IMG/VR virus record: IMGVR_UViG_3300048597_000637
Location: 1-42,290 of that record
DNA from: a virus
Length of the DNA: 42,290 nt
Direction: 5' to 3' (one strand)
The notes under the pieces were generated by a model. The model was not told where the DNA came from. It saw only the letters and a program-made list of their open reading frames with translations, and did not search any database. Numbering within the stretch: position 1 is the stretch's first letter; the number at the start of each line of letters is the position of its first letter. Below, piece by piece: positions 6,581-16,243 of the stretch. The translations under genes and the position numbers were made by a program.

Positions 6581-7422
6581 GAGCCAAGTGTAGCAAGCTG
6601 CTGCCATAGGAGGCTGATGAGCCGCTGGATAATCGAGATCTTCTTCTCGGTGATGTCGGCGTCCGCGATGGATAGGCGATAGCCGTACGACATGAGGTCG
6701 TAGTCGCTTGCAAGCTTCTTCACGAAGTCACCACGGCCCTCTTCGTAGTTGTCAAAAATGGTGAAGCGAGGGATGCGGAAATAGAGGAAGGCGTGGTTCG
6801 GGCTCTTCGTGGTCTTCGGATATTCGCCGTTGACCGCTTTAGGCCAAGCGTAGCCAGCGACGACAATCATGTCCTCGTCAATGAGGTTCGGGAAGTCCTC
6901 GGGATAGACGCGCTCGTAGGTGATGGCGAAGTGCTCCAGGAACTCTAGGCCCTTGCGTTCCATCTCACGGGTAATCTTCGAGGCGTCGTGGTACTGGTCG
7001 AACGTCATCGACTTGTCGGCCGGAAGCATCGTCTTCGGGATGAGACCGCAGCGATGGATAGCGTCGCACGGTGCTTTCAAGCTGTTACCGTTCCTGTCGG
7101 TGCCGGACTTGATGGCGATGAAGCGGTCACTGAACGTGATGCGCCCATCCTGCTCGTACTGCGTCAGAAACTCGCGCTGTGCCTGGGAGAGGTACGCGGA
7201 CTGATAGAGATAGGTGAACTTCGCTTCGAGCTTGTTGATCGGCCCCCGAGTAGCGCAATCCATCCAGTCCTGCTTGCCCTTCTGAACTTCTCCGACTGGG
7301 AGATACTTCTCACGCTCGCTCTGCGGGATGAGGGCGATGCAAACGGGTGAAGAGCCGCCGAAACGGTAATCGGTGTCTTCCTGCTCATCGAGCTCGCGTT
7401 CCCAGTTGAGGCCGTATTCCAT
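6559..7422 (-). CDS. papain-like cysteine peptidase (C1 fold)
   Basis: 287 residues from the ATG at 7420-7422, 2 nt after the previous stop. The papain order is visible: Q51 and C56 in KQDWMDCATRG, H210 in SPNHAFLYF, and N225 in IFDNYEEG. The region GNSLKAPCDAIHRCGL may add a disulphide. The C-terminus is hydrophobic (IIQRLISLLWQQLATLGSW) and may anchor it to a membrane. Located between a fibre-associated coiled-coil protein and the endolysin. It could cut a host surface protein or peptide cross-links during entry or lysis. The catalytic assignment is by pattern only. Confidence 0.6.
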   Translation of the reverse strand: MEYGLNWERELDEQEDTDYRFGGSSPVCIALIPQSEREKYLPVGEVQKGKQDWMDCATRGPINKLEAKFTYLYQSAYLSQAQREFLTQYEQDGRITFSDRFIAIKSGTDRNGNSLKAPCDAIHRCGLIPKTMLPADKSMTFDQYHDASKITREMERKGLEFLEHFAITYERVYPEDFPNLIDEDMIVVAGYAWPKAVNGEYPKTTKSPNHAFLYFRIPRFTIFDNYEEGRGDFVKKLASDYDLMSYGYRLSIADADITEKKISIIQRLISLLWQQLATLGSWIGFAR

Positions 7423-7424
7423 AC

Positions 7425-7748
7425 CTATTTGAAGAGGATGGCCCACGCCGCCGCGATGGTGATGATGATACCGCCTATCCACTTACCGCTGTTGCCAAGG
7501 ATTTTGATGCCAGACGCGCCGATGAGGTACGGCTTCACCTCGGCAATATGCTCGCGCACGAGCGTCATATCTTCCTCGTGCTTCTCATTGTGTTTGAACA
7601 TCGCTTCCGCGTGGGCTTCACTAATGTCTTTCAGCCCCTGAACATCGACCTTTAGACCGTCGATTTTCCCGTTCACGGTTTTCCTGATGGTCTCCTCGAT
7701 TCCCGGCTTGAGAAGATGTGCAATGCGCTCAATTTCGTGGTCGTTCAT
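7425..7748 (-). CDS. coiled-coil protein with C-terminal transmembrane helix
   Basis: 107 residues from the ATG at 7746-7748. Residues 1-75 are a charged helical coiled coil (VNGKIDGLKVDVQGLKDI, HNEKHEEDMTLVREH). The end is one membrane segment (WIGGIIITIAAAWAILF). XhlA-type and spanin or holin-partner proteins have this layout. The next upstream gene (the fibre) ends four bases before its start. A lysis accessory role is likely but unproven. Confidence 0.65.
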   Translation of the reverse strand: MNDHEIERIAHLLKPGIEETIRKTVNGKIDGLKVDVQGLKDISEAHAEAMFKHNEKHEEDMTLVREHIAEVKPYLIGASGIKILGNSGKWIGGIIITIAAAWAILFK

Positions 7749-7752
7749 AGGT

Positions 7753-10700
7753 CTACTGATACTCAAACCTCAGTCCGACAATTTGGAGGTTGGAAGTGTC
7801 TGACTGGAAGACGAATGAGGCGTATTCGTCTGCCGCAAGACCGGCAAAGATGCTGCTGAAGTTCACATTCACCTCCGTCATGAGGGATGTGGTCACTGCT
7901 ACGGTCTGGTCCGCATAGGAAGCTATTGGGCCGGTTGGGTCTGAACCCGCTGGGACTGATGAGAACTCGGCGTCCCACTGAATCGTCTCGGTAGTGTCTG
8001 GGACCATAACGACCTCCATCGAGACGAGGCTCGTGTAGTCGGAAGGGACGCGGAACTGGAACACCACACCACCGAGGTTATTCACGTTCCCGTTCGGTGT
8101 GATGCTGGATAGGAAGTTGTTGTACGGATAGGTCACCGTCGTCATGTTTGTGGTAGCGGCGGTGTAGGTGTTTGGGATGAAGATGACCTTGTTGGCCGAG
8201 CCGGTACAGCTCTGCCACTCGATACCTGGCCCAGTGCTCTCGTAGGTCAGACATTCCTCGTCAGCCGCGCCGGTCGTATCGAGGCCAAGCGCGCCTGATG
8301 CGAGAGCCATTCCGAACCCTGTGAAGTCGGAGATGGTGTCACCGGCCATCGTGAGGAAGGTAGCTGCCAGCCCGTTGATGAGGGTGAGGAGACCGTTCAC
8401 GTTTATCGACATGGCGGATGTCGAGGTGGCGAAGGTCGTTGGTGATGAGGTGGCGAAGTAGAGCGAGCCGCTGATGCTGCGGAAGTTCCAAGGGTTGGAT
8501 GTCGCGCTCGCGTCAGAGAGCATGATCTGTGGAGCCGTAGAGCTTGCGATGTTCAAAGAGCTGCGCGGTGTCGTTGTTCCAAGACCGAATCCGGCAAGCG
8601 TCATACGGCCACGCTCCACCGCGCCGTTGTTACCAACGCCGAAGATGATGGCGTCTGCGCCGACACCTGCACCAGAGGTCGAGCGGAGCGTGAGTGTCCC
8701 TCCCGCTACTGTCCCACCGTACGCTATAGGAATGACTGCGGACGTAGTGAAAGTTGGCGTTGCGATAGTTGGCGAGGTCGCTCGTACGATGCCGCCTGCG
8801 GAGCCAGTACATGCCGTACCGAGGATGGTCGGACAAAGTGCAAAGCTCGCGATGCCGTTCGCATTAAACGAGAGCGCAGCAACCGTAGAAGTCGCAAATG
8901 TGCTTGGTGAGCTAGTCGCGAAGAAGAGGCTGTTGGACATAGAACGCACGGTCCAGTGGTTCGATGTCAGCGTTCCGTCTGAGAGTGCAAGCTGAGGCGC
9001 AGTTGAAGTAGCAAGCTGCATGAGCCAGCGCGGGGTCGTCGTTCCGACACCCACATAGAGAGCGGAGTTCGGGTATACACCGAGTGTGGCGTTGGTTGAC
9101 GTAGCCCATTTGTCGCTAGAGCCGCCACCACCTCCGCAAGCGCTTCCAGTAGAGCCTACTGCACCAGAAGTGACATTGAGACAGCCGTCGGAAAGTGCTG
9201 AGAGATTGAGCGTTCCTGTGGCGGTGATATTTGCGGCAAAGAGGTCGCCCGAAAGGTTTGCGCTTCCCTGTACCGAGAGTAAGCGGCCTGGGGTGGAGGT
9301 GCCGATGCCAAAGCGCCCGGCGCTCGTAAACCGAGCGGCCTCCATCATCGTTCCGGGATTGGTCAGGAAGACGAGTGCGTTAGAGGCTGAGTCAGTCTGG
9401 ATGCGCGCTGGGTTTGCGGTCGACCTGTAGAAGTCGATGGTGGCGCTGTTACCTGATGCCGCTTTGATAGTGAGGGCGGTCGCTCCCGTGCTTTCGATTG
9501 CAAGAGTAGACATAGGAGACGATGTTCCGATACCGACGCTCCCATTCGACAAGATGGACATGGCGCGGGTGAGCGTACCCACGGTAGGCGTCACATCGAA
9601 GCCAAGGCCCGCTATCGCGTTTGCGGCATTTGAATAGTCACCTTCTGCAACTGCAGAGATACGGACAGCGCTAGGGTAGTAGCCTGCTATCGCCCCTGTG
9701 GAGGAAGATATGCCAAAGGTCAGGTTCACGCCTTGGGCTGCCGCCGTTACACCGCCGTTGTAAAAGGTAAAGGCGTTCTCATTAGCGTTGTTCGATGCGT
9801 AGAAAACTCCCTTCCCGTCTTCGGTGAAGTCCACCTTCCGGCGCGGGGAATTGACCCCTCCGAAGCTTGCGTTACCTACAACACCGAAGCTGTACCCAGG
9901 CGTTGTCGTGCCTACTCCTATTTTCCCATCATTTGCTATCGTCATCCGCAAGTTCGCATCGGCGATGTCACCAGTGTAGAAGCGCATACCTCCTGCCCGT
10001 GCGGCGATAGAGAGACCACCTGAAAGGTTTGCACCTGAATCGAGCACCGCTCCATCCTGGCGAAGTCCGCCGCTGGTGGTGAAGCCGGTGCCGAGTGCCA
10101 TAAAGCGCACCGACTCGGTTGCGGCGTTGTAGCCGTTCCTTGCGAGAAGCTGGGCTGACGCAGCCGTTCCAGAGCTTGAGTTTGTAACTGCGGCAACAAT
10201 GCCTGCGTTCGCACTATCTCCCACTTCAAACTTGTAGTCTGGGGATGTCGTACCGACACCGACCGACCCGGCAGAAGTGACATACATGTCGTATGTGGTG
10301 TTGTCGGGAGAGTAGGCGGTTACGCCTCCCTTAAACCCGATTCCGACCCGCCCTGTGATACCAAGGTCGTTCGCACCAACGAGGCTCTGACGGGTAATGG
10401 AGCCGATGCCGGCAGTTGTTCCCGCATCAAAGAAAATGCCTTCGCCATTCGTTACGCTTGCGCGGTAGTTACCTTCTGAGTTTGCGATACCAGCGTTGGG
10501 ACTTGATGAGCCGATGCCGAGTTTCGTTCCATCGAAGACGAATGTCGCGGTTGAGGTGAGTGCGCTGTTGCCGCTGTCCATATAGGGGACGCGGTTCGCG
10601 CCGAACGCCGTAGCTCCCGTGCCGCCGTTTGCGATGGGGAGCGTTCCTGTTACGCCGGTCGTGAGCGAGAGACCGGTAGCGTCCGCGAGATTGAAAGCTG

Positions 10701-11355
10701 GGCTAGCGTCCGTGCCACCAAGCGAGAGGGTGACGCCGCCGTAGGAGACGGTTGAGTTAGCGAGGTCTGTGTTGGCTACCGTGGCGCAAGTCGCCGCGCC
10801 GAGTGCGGAGAGGACCCGCACGAACTGGTTGGTGCAGGTGGTGCCGGCGTACTCAGCAAAGACGCCTGAGCCGTTGGTGAGTATCAGCGCGGAAGTGAGG
10901 GCAGGGACATTGAGCGTGCCAAAGAATGCGTTTGTGGATGAAGCGTACGCAGTAGAGAGCGCGGTTGTGGATGCGTTCGTTACCGTAAGACGGTCGCTGG
11001 TAGACGCGTAGGAGAATGCCGCCTCAGCACCGAACGTGCCGCCCTGGTTGAACTGCACATAGCTGTCTGAGCCGCCTGGCGTCCCGCCACCTCCGCCTCC
11101 GCATGTACCCTCGCCCACTATGCCCGTACCGTCCGTGCCGAGACAATCGAGGCTCTCAAGGCCAGTCAGCCTAAGGGGCTTGCCGGAAACATTTTGTGTG
11201 ATGTTGGTTCCATCGCTCTTCCACTGGTCCAGCTGATTGATGGTGCCCGATCCTCCGCCGAGCATTTCTGCATGGACGGCAAAACCCGCAGCCGATGATG
11301 CGGCTAAGATGACGGCAATTCCGAAGAGGCTGAAGAGGCTGAAGAGGCGGTTCAC
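7753..11355 (-). CDS. giant secreted-type tail fibre / receptor-binding protein
   Basis: 1200 residues from a GTG start. Residues 1-30 are a Sec-type signal peptide (RLFSLFSLFGIAVILAASSA). The rest is a low-complexity beta-solenoid style fibre with many GVGTTSP and GIGTSSP turns, each starting a repeat unit. One pair of long repeats (LSDGTLTSNHW, LSDASATSNPW, each followed by FATSSPxTFATST) lies in the last third. The C-terminal 110 residues lose the repeats and form a different head (VIFIPNTYTAATTNM). I have seen this sequence style in Patescibacteria and their viruses. Presumably the host-binding fibre. The signal peptide is odd for a phage fibre. Confidence 0.8.
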   Translation of the reverse strand: MNRLFSLFSLFGIAVILAASSAAGFAVHAEMLGGGSGTINQLDQWKSDGTNITQNVSGKPLRLTGLESLDCLGTDGTGIVGEGTCGGGGGGTPGGSDSYVQFNQGGTFGAEAAFSYASTSDRLTVTNASTTALSTAYASSTNAFFGTLNVPALTSALILTNGSGVFAEYAGTTCTNQFVRVLSALGAATCATVANTDLANSTVSYGGVTLSLGGTDASPAFNLADATGLSLTTGVTGTLPIANGGTGATAFGANRVPYMDSGNSALTSTATFVFDGTKLGIGSSSPNAGIANSEGNYRASVTNGEGIFFDAGTTAGIGSITRQSLVGANDLGITGRVGIGFKGGVTAYSPDNTTYDMYVTSAGSVGVGTTSPDYKFEVGDSANAGIVAAVTNSSSGTAASAQLLARNGYNAATESVRFMALGTGFTTSGGLRQDGAVLDSGANLSGGLSIAARAGGMRFYTGDIADANLRMTIANDGKIGVGTTTPGYSFGVVGNASFGGVNSPRRKVDFTEDGKGVFYASNNANENAFTFYNGGVTAAAQGVNLTFGISSSTGAIAGYYPSAVRISAVAEGDYSNAANAIAGLGFDVTPTVGTLTRAMSILSNGSVGIGTSSPMSTLAIESTGATALTIKAASGNSATIDFYRSTANPARIQTDSASNALVFLTNPGTMMEAARFTSAGRFGIGTSTPGRLLSVQGSANLSGDLFAANITATGTLNLSALSDGCLNVTSGAVGSTGSACGGGGGSSDKWATSTNATLGVYPNSALYVGVGTTTPRWLMQLATSTAPQLALSDGTLTSNHWTVRSMSNSLFFATSSPSTFATSTVAALSFNANGIASFALCPTILGTACTGSAGGIVRATSPTIATPTFTTSAVIPIAYGGTVAGGTLTLRSTSGAGVGADAIIFGVGNNGAVERGRMTLAGFGLGTTTPRSSLNIASSTAPQIMLSDASATSNPWNFRSISGSLYFATSSPTTFATSTSAMSINVNGLLTLINGLAATFLTMAGDTISDFTGFGMALASGALGLDTTGAADEECLTYESTGPGIEWQSCTGSANKVIFIPNTYTAATTNMTTVTYPYNNFLSSITPNGNVNNLGGVVFQFRVPSDYTSLVSMEVVMVPDTTETIQWDAEFSSVPAGSDPTGPIASYADQTVAVTTSLMTEVNVNFSSIFAGLAADEYASFVFQSDTSNLQIVGLRFEYQ

Positions 11356-11383
11356 TCATGCCAAAATCCCATATCCACCAGGG

Positions 11384-11397
11384 TTCGTAGCGGAATT
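11384..11397 (-). repeat. diverged copy of the TAACTCCGCTACGAA junction motif
   Basis: Minus strand AATTCCGCTACGAA, about 28 bp upstream of the fibre start codon. The core CCGCTACGAA is unchanged relative to three perfect copies elsewhere in the late operon. Confidence 0.55.
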
Positions 11398-11422
11398 GGA
11401 GGAAGTGTGCTTTTATTCCGGC

Positions 11423-11533
11423 ATGACTATTGGTTTTGTCTTGGGGGTTATCGGACTGATCGTTGTAGGCGTGAGCCTGCTTCCAAAGCCGAGTAAACCT
11501 CACGAGTGTGAGCTAGCGGAGGGCTGGGACTAG
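11423..11533 (+). CDS. possible small membrane protein opposing the late operon
   Basis: 36 residues on the opposite strand, in the widest uncoded gap of the tail region (11356-11529). One hydrophobic helix (MTIGFVLGVIGLIVVGVSL) is followed by a polar tail ending AEGWD. No clear ribosome site is seen. It would run against the late genes, so it may be chance. Its hydrophobic pattern is the only reason to list it. Confidence 0.25.
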   Translation: MTIGFVLGVIGLIVVGVSLLPKPSKPHECELAEGWD

Positions 11534-13035
11534 TCCGGGCTTATTCCAGCGCTCGTTGAACCGATTATTGCCCCGAGACCTTGGGAGGCTGTGCCCTTGT
11601 TCAGCGCTGAGCCTACGCCGGTCATAACGGCCGGCATGGTGAGCGCACGACGTACTCCTCCAACAACGGCTGGCATTGCGCTGCCTGTAGCTATCGATGT
11701 TCCGTATAGAAATGCGTCTAGGGCAGGGATCACGGCATTGTTGCCACGCCGGGTGGCGTCCTTCGCGAGCGCCTCAAGAGCGTCGATGTAGAAGGAGTAA
11801 TCCTTCATGACGCCCTGCATTCCTGGGACGCTGTTCACTCGACCTCGAACGGTATCGGTCAGGCTCTTCAGGTTGGCCTGTTGAAGAGACAGTTTCTCGC
11901 CTGGGTTTGGATATGAAGCCGCTATCCGCATCTTATCGAGGAAGCGACGGATACCCAGTGCTTCGGTGGCTGGGACCTTGCCGCCTGTCTTTTCGAGGAG
12001 TGCTGCATAGTCCCGAGCTTGCTTCGAGATTTCACCAAAGCCGACGTCGTCGTATTTCTCAGCAAGCCCCTTCAACACGCTGGTGAACTGAGGCTCGGCT
12101 AGATCAATCGTGCCTTGATGTGTTTTCGCGACTTCGCGCGCAGCGAGCTCTGATTTGTACATGCCTTTGACGACCGTATCGGCCATCCTTTTCGAACTTC
12201 CCTGAAGCCCTCGCGCGAGTGCCTGCTCCGCGAGCGTTTCGTTCACGACGGCCTTACCGCCAATCGTCTTGATAGCCCCCTCCTTGAGGAGCGCCTGATA
12301 AAAGTCTGGGTCGGTATTTCTGATCGCGTCGATGCCATCGGACTTAAGCTCCTTGAGCATGTCGTTCTTCGAATTGCGGAAGATGTATGTGTAGAGACGT
12401 TCTGGAAGGCCGACGCCCCGAGCTATCTCGCCACCACCGGCAATGACCGAACGCAGAGCGCCTGCGGTCGCGCCGGTCTTTAGTGCCGCCTCAGCATCTC
12501 CACCAGTCTGAATAAAGTTTACGCCTGCCGCTGGTACGGCTTGGGCCATGCCTTTCCCGATGATGCGCGCTGCGGGTGCGATTACACGAGGAAGGCCTTT
12601 TGATGCGGTGGTGACGATCTTTTCAGCCTTTGAGGCGGCGCCTGCGGGGATGAGGAACTCGGCCGCTTGCTCTGCACCAAAGCCGACTTTTTCTGACAGC
12701 CCCTTTGGTTTAACGAGCTCGCGAGCTTTCTGTCCCTGCGCGCTGGTTCGGTCGAAGACACCGCCCTGGGCAGTCTTTTCAAAGTTGGCAAAACCACCAG
12801 TTATAAAATCGAGCCCTTTCGCTACGCCTTTCTGAATCTTTTGCCCGAACTCGCCGAGACCTAGAAAGGTGCTGGTCGCGCCCTTTGAGACACCTGTAGC
12901 AAGCCCCTTTTCGACCTCGTAAGCACCCTTCACAGCGCGAGCAGCCATGCTCGGCTGAGCCTTCTTGTATTTCGAAAGATCGGTAGCGGGTGCTGCCTGT
13001 GGTGTCGTGCGGCGGTATTTTGAAAGGTCAGCCAT
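11530..13035 (-). CDS. large internal or tail-associated virion protein
   Basis: 501 residues, almost wholly helical and Ala/Gly/Lys-rich. The N-terminus holds a duplicated motif (DLSKYRRTTPQ, DLSKYKKAQP). Residues 100-200 contain Ala/Gly-rich amphipathic segments (AAEFLIPAGAASKAEK, ALRSVIAGGGEIARG) like membrane-active ejection proteins. Together with the next gene it sits where podoviruses encode internal proteins that enter the cell with the DNA. That role is inferred from composition and position. Confidence 0.6.
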   Translation of the reverse strand: MADLSKYRRTTPQAAPATDLSKYKKAQPSMAARAVKGAYEVEKGLATGVSKGATSTFLGLGEFGQKIQKGVAKGLDFITGGFANFEKTAQGGVFDRTSAQGQKARELVKPKGLSEKVGFGAEQAAEFLIPAGAASKAEKIVTTASKGLPRVIAPAARIIGKGMAQAVPAAGVNFIQTGGDAEAALKTGATAGALRSVIAGGGEIARGVGLPERLYTYIFRNSKNDMLKELKSDGIDAIRNTDPDFYQALLKEGAIKTIGGKAVVNETLAEQALARGLQGSSKRMADTVVKGMYKSELAAREVAKTHQGTIDLAEPQFTSVLKGLAEKYDDVGFGEISKQARDYAALLEKTGGKVPATEALGIRRFLDKMRIAASYPNPGEKLSLQQANLKSLTDTVRGRVNSVPGMQGVMKDYSFYIDALEALAKDATRRGNNAVIPALDAFLYGTSIATGSAMPAVVGGVRRALTMPAVMTGVGSALNKGTASQGLGAIIGSTSAGISPD

Positions 13036-13038
13036 GGC

Positions 13039-14844
13039 TTACAAGGAGCCCGCAATCTCCTCGTCAGAGAGACCGTCGCGCTTCATGGCGTCGTAGTCGT
13101 ACCCGGCTTCCTCGGCGCGAGAGCGAACATCGCCGCCTTGGGTAAGGGCACCGCCCTCGAACTGATTTTCGTAGTAGCCCATCGGATTGACGAACGTATT
13201 GAGACCACTCGCGGACTTGTTCTTCAGGATGTCCTTGAGCGTAGTTAGGCGTTGGCGAAGAGCTGCGGGCTCGTACTTCGTGGAGCCAAAGAGCTGCTGG
13301 TATTCGCCGTCTTCCTGCGTACCCCACGCTGCACCAGTAACCGAGTTTCGATACGGCTGAATGGCAGCAGTGATGTGTGCCGCGATCTTCGCGAGTTTTG
13401 GATCGTAGTCCTTACCGGCAAGGTTGAAGGCATACTGCGCCCCGTTTTGAATGAGGCCGGTCTGTGCTCCCTTGTCGAGCTCTGCGAGTGCCTTATCGAG
13501 CTCGGATATACCAACAGCCTGGTTCGCGAAGTCGGTCCTAAGCTCTGCCGGCTGGCCCTTAAGCACCTGGGCGGCGATGAGGTTGATCTTGTCCTGGTCG
13601 TTACGCGCCTTGGCGATCTGACTCTGGAACGTAGCTTGGCCGAATTTGGACGGAATGGTCGAGAGGGTCGCCCCGATTATTGCATCGAGGTCATTGGCAT
13701 ACGCTCCCCCGGCACCACTAGCGCCACCCGCCGCTGCTTGGGTAGGCGTGAGACCCTTGGGTATGGAGACGAGCTTGGATGGGTCGCCATCCCAGTTGTC
13801 GGGAACGGCAAGTATGCGGTTTCCGGCATCGATTGTGTCGGTGTAGGACGGTGGAAGACCAAGGTCCACGGTCTCAACCGTGACCTTCCCCGTAATGGGG
13901 TTCTGCTTGGCAATAACGTAGCTGCCACCCTTGATCTGCTTGTCGAGGATCTGGTCCTGAGGCGTGTTGAGGGTGAACGCTCCCTTAAGCGCCTCGGTGC
14001 TTCCGTACTGCCTCGCGAGGTATTCAAATGCCTTTGGGTCGGTCTTGCGGAGACCATCGAACGTGGCCCCGCTGGCTGCGAGGTTCTTGAGGCTCTCGTT
14101 CGCAAGCTCCATACGAGCTGCTTTGTTCTGAATGCGAGAGGCTTCGTCGAGGCGGGCATCTTCACGTTGGGCTCGTGCCTCGGTTACCGCGTCCTTTCGG
14201 ATGGCTGAGAGGATACCCTGCACCTGGGTCTCTACCGCCGTTCGAATGCGGTCGTTTTCCTTCTGTCCTTTGGCGGCGGTCGCTGACGCAGAAAAATCGG
14301 CCTCAGACGAACCGGCGAGTCCATTGATCGTGTTCGTACCCTGAGTGGTGCGGGCGTCTTTCTGATTGATGACAGCTTGCTCGTCGAGGAGCTGCTTCTC
14401 ATAGTCGCGAAGCGAATTGATTTCCCCCTGCGCATCTTTCTGCATCCCGCGCTGGATGGTCTCTACGTCTTGTGGCTCCGCTACCGTCGTAGTCTCAGGC
14501 TCGTAGTAGCGAGGATAATAGTCACTTGCTGCATCTTCCGTCGTCGCGGGAGTGTCGCTCACCTTCGTTTCGAGACTGACCGGTGGAGGCGCAGTGCCAC
14601 CGACTGTAGCCGGGCTAGTTCGCGCGTACGTCGTCCCATCGGACGCTGCTGGCATCGTGGGAGACGCCTTGGCAGCCGCCACACGAGCATTGTAGGCGCC
14701 TTCAGTTTCGCCTGAGAATGGCTTGACGGTCGAAGCTGCTGAAGAACCTCCACCATATTTTTTATCAGCGTTAGAGCCGATGCGTACCTTGGTAGTTGAT
14801 CCATCCGCCTTGGTGACAACCCGCGTCGTAGGTTTGTAAGCCAT
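13039..14844 (-). CDS. large virion protein (possible ejection protein)
   Basis: 601 residues. Residues 1-120 are disordered and Thr/Ser/Pro-rich (VVTKADGSTTKVRIG). Residues 125-270 are a long helical, likely coiled-coil stretch (QRGMQKDAQGEINSLRDYEK). The remainder is mixed, ending in an acidic SDEEIAGSL. It starts 5 nt after the end of the fibre-like gene and ends 3 nt before the next virion gene. No catalytic motif seen. Position and length fit an internal virion protein of a short-tailed phage. Confidence 0.6.
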   Translation of the reverse strand: MAYKPTTRVVTKADGSTTKVRIGSNADKKYGGGSSAASTVKPFSGETEGAYNARVAAAKASPTMPAASDGTTYARTSPATVGGTAPPPVSLETKVSDTPATTEDAASDYYPRYYEPETTTVAEPQDVETIQRGMQKDAQGEINSLRDYEKQLLDEQAVINQKDARTTQGTNTINGLAGSSEADFSASATAAKGQKENDRIRTAVETQVQGILSAIRKDAVTEARAQREDARLDEASRIQNKAARMELANESLKNLAASGATFDGLRKTDPKAFEYLARQYGSTEALKGAFTLNTPQDQILDKQIKGGSYVIAKQNPITGKVTVETVDLGLPPSYTDTIDAGNRILAVPDNWDGDPSKLVSIPKGLTPTQAAAGGASGAGGAYANDLDAIIGATLSTIPSKFGQATFQSQIAKARNDQDKINLIAAQVLKGQPAELRTDFANQAVGISELDKALAELDKGAQTGLIQNGAQYAFNLAGKDYDPKLAKIAAHITAAIQPYRNSVTGAAWGTQEDGEYQQLFGSTKYEPAALRQRLTTLKDILKNKSASGLNTFVNPMGYYENQFEGGALTQGGDVRSRAEEAGYDYDAMKRDGLSDEEIAGSL

Positions 14845-14849
14845 AGCTT

Positions 14850-16202
14850 CTACTCGCGGATTAACTCAGAAGTGTAAGCTCCTGTCGTGCTCGCATTCGG
14901 CCCGCCGGACACCCACATCTCCAACCGATAAGCCTTTAGGGTGGTGGTGTCGTACGACTTCGCACTGGTCACAGAAGTACGCGCTGTGGCGGCGGTAGAG
15001 ATACCTGACGGCAGGCCAAAGTAGCCGAGGTAAACGTATTGAGCGCTCGTGCTGTTGTTAGCGTTCATCCGTAACGATAATTCCCCATTGAAATAGAGCG
15101 TTCCACCGCTCCCGTTTGTAAACCCACTAGTGGTCGTCGATGTGCCGTCACCAAATGCGAAGTACACGGTATCGGTGTTTGGAATGTTCATCGTGAGCGG
15201 CAAGATGAAGCGATACGCGTTCCGTGTTCCCATTTGATTGGCAGGAATCGTGACCGTTGCGAGCGTGGTGGTGCCGGTTCCGCCAACGATACTGAGCGGC
15301 GTTGACGACGCAGCGAGCAAACCGCTGAAGCCCTGCCACAAAAGTGAGCCTGACCCGTTGTTAACGAGCGTGGTCGAGGCTGCCCCCTGAATCGAAGGCC
15401 ATGTGTACGGCACCCCGCCGATGTTGTTGAAAAGCGTGGACGTGGCGATGAAGTAGTTGTCGATCTTGCCCGATCCGCCGGTAACTACTACGCGGTTCGC
15501 GGCGGTGAGCGAGTTATAGGTCGATGTCGCAAGTGAAGCAGGGAGTGCCAGGACGCCTGATGAGCCACTTGCCGTCGAAGCTGCCGCTTCCGCGCCTGTG
15601 GCGAGCTCTACGACACCGCGTGCTAATGCGGTCGCGTCAATGACTGCTGCGCCGCTGAATGCGGTGTCATCAACGTATTTCTTGTCCACAATGTCGGTCG
15701 TGGCGGAGAAGGTCGGATGAGAGGCGTATCTGAGGATGTTCGGGTAGGTATCTTCGCCGTTTGCCTGGGCCTTGAGTATTTGAATGAGCGGATAGTCAGT
15801 GATTTTGACCGATGCGCCGCGCCGGTGTGAGAACTGAAGGGCGGACACGGTCGTTGTTCCGGTAGCAGGGCTTATGCCTCTTAAGAGGCTCGTGACGCTG
15901 GTGCCAGAAACCGTTCCGCAGGTGAACTCGGCCTGGCTAGAGCCTTCGTCGATGGTGAAGCAGGTGTAGCCAGACACGGAGCCTCCACCACGAACTGCGT
16001 TTGCAGTAAGTGTGAGGCTTGTAGCTGAGGAGCTGATAGGCGCTGCGAGCGAGGTCTCGAAGACCGCCGTAGCAGAAGGAAGAGCGGCGCTGAGTGTAAT
16101 CGGTTCAGGTTCTATTGGCGTAGGCGGCGTGAGACCTAGGAAGGAGCCGAAAACTAAGGCAAAACTCGAAAGGAACACACTTACGCTTGAGAGAAAGTCC
16201 AT
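14850..16202 (-). CDS. second signal-peptide-bearing tail / surface fibre protein
   Basis: 450 residues. Residues 1-24 are hydrophobic (FLSSVSVFLSSFALVFGSF) like a signal or anchor, followed by a short Pro/Glu stretch (PPTPIEPEPI). The remainder is Ser/Thr/Ala-rich with ATST, STTT and TTTL runs and a DIVDKKYVDD motif common in phage fibres near the trimer stem. The C-terminal 150 residues resemble a compact beta domain (YRFILPLTMNIPNTDTVYF). It shares style with the 1200-residue fibre. Probably part of the tail adsorption apparatus. Confidence 0.7.
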   Translation of the reverse strand: MDFLSSVSVFLSSFALVFGSFLGLTPPTPIEPEPITLSAALPSATAVFETSLAAPISSSATSLTLTANAVRGGGSVSGYTCFTIDEGSSQAEFTCGTVSGTSVTSLLRGISPATGTTTVSALQFSHRRGASVKITDYPLIQILKAQANGEDTYPNILRYASHPTFSATTDIVDKKYVDDTAFSGAAVIDATALARGVVELATGAEAAASTASGSSGVLALPASLATSTYNSLTAANRVVVTGGSGKIDNYFIATSTLFNNIGGVPYTWPSIQGAASTTLVNNGSGSLLWQGFSGLLAASSTPLSIVGGTGTTTLATVTIPANQMGTRNAYRFILPLTMNIPNTDTVYFAFGDGTSTTTSGFTNGSGGTLYFNGELSLRMNANNSTSAQYVYLGYFGLPSGISTAATARTSVTSAKSYDTTTLKAYRLEMWVSGGPNASTTGAYTSELIRE

Positions 16203-16228
16203 AGTGAGAGTGTAGTGAAATCGAGCAA

Positions 16229-16243
16229 TTCGTAGCGGAGTTA
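16229..16243 (-). repeat. junction motif TAACTCCGCTACGAA, copy A
   Basis: On the minus strand the TAA is the stop codon of the upstream gene (16241-18355). The rest fills the gap to the next start at 16202. Identical to copies at 23359 and 25791. Confidence 0.8.

Noticed and set aside
8400-9000. Frameshift or transposon remnant suggested by repeated blocks in the fibre gene
   Set aside because: The frame stays open for 1200 codons and the repeats are in-frame protein repeats (LSDGTLTSNHW / LSDASATSNPW).
13252-14208. Rightward 318-residue frame
   Set aside because: Antisense shadow of the 601-residue virion gene; Arg/Gly/Val-rich composition, no ribosome site, no recognisable motif.
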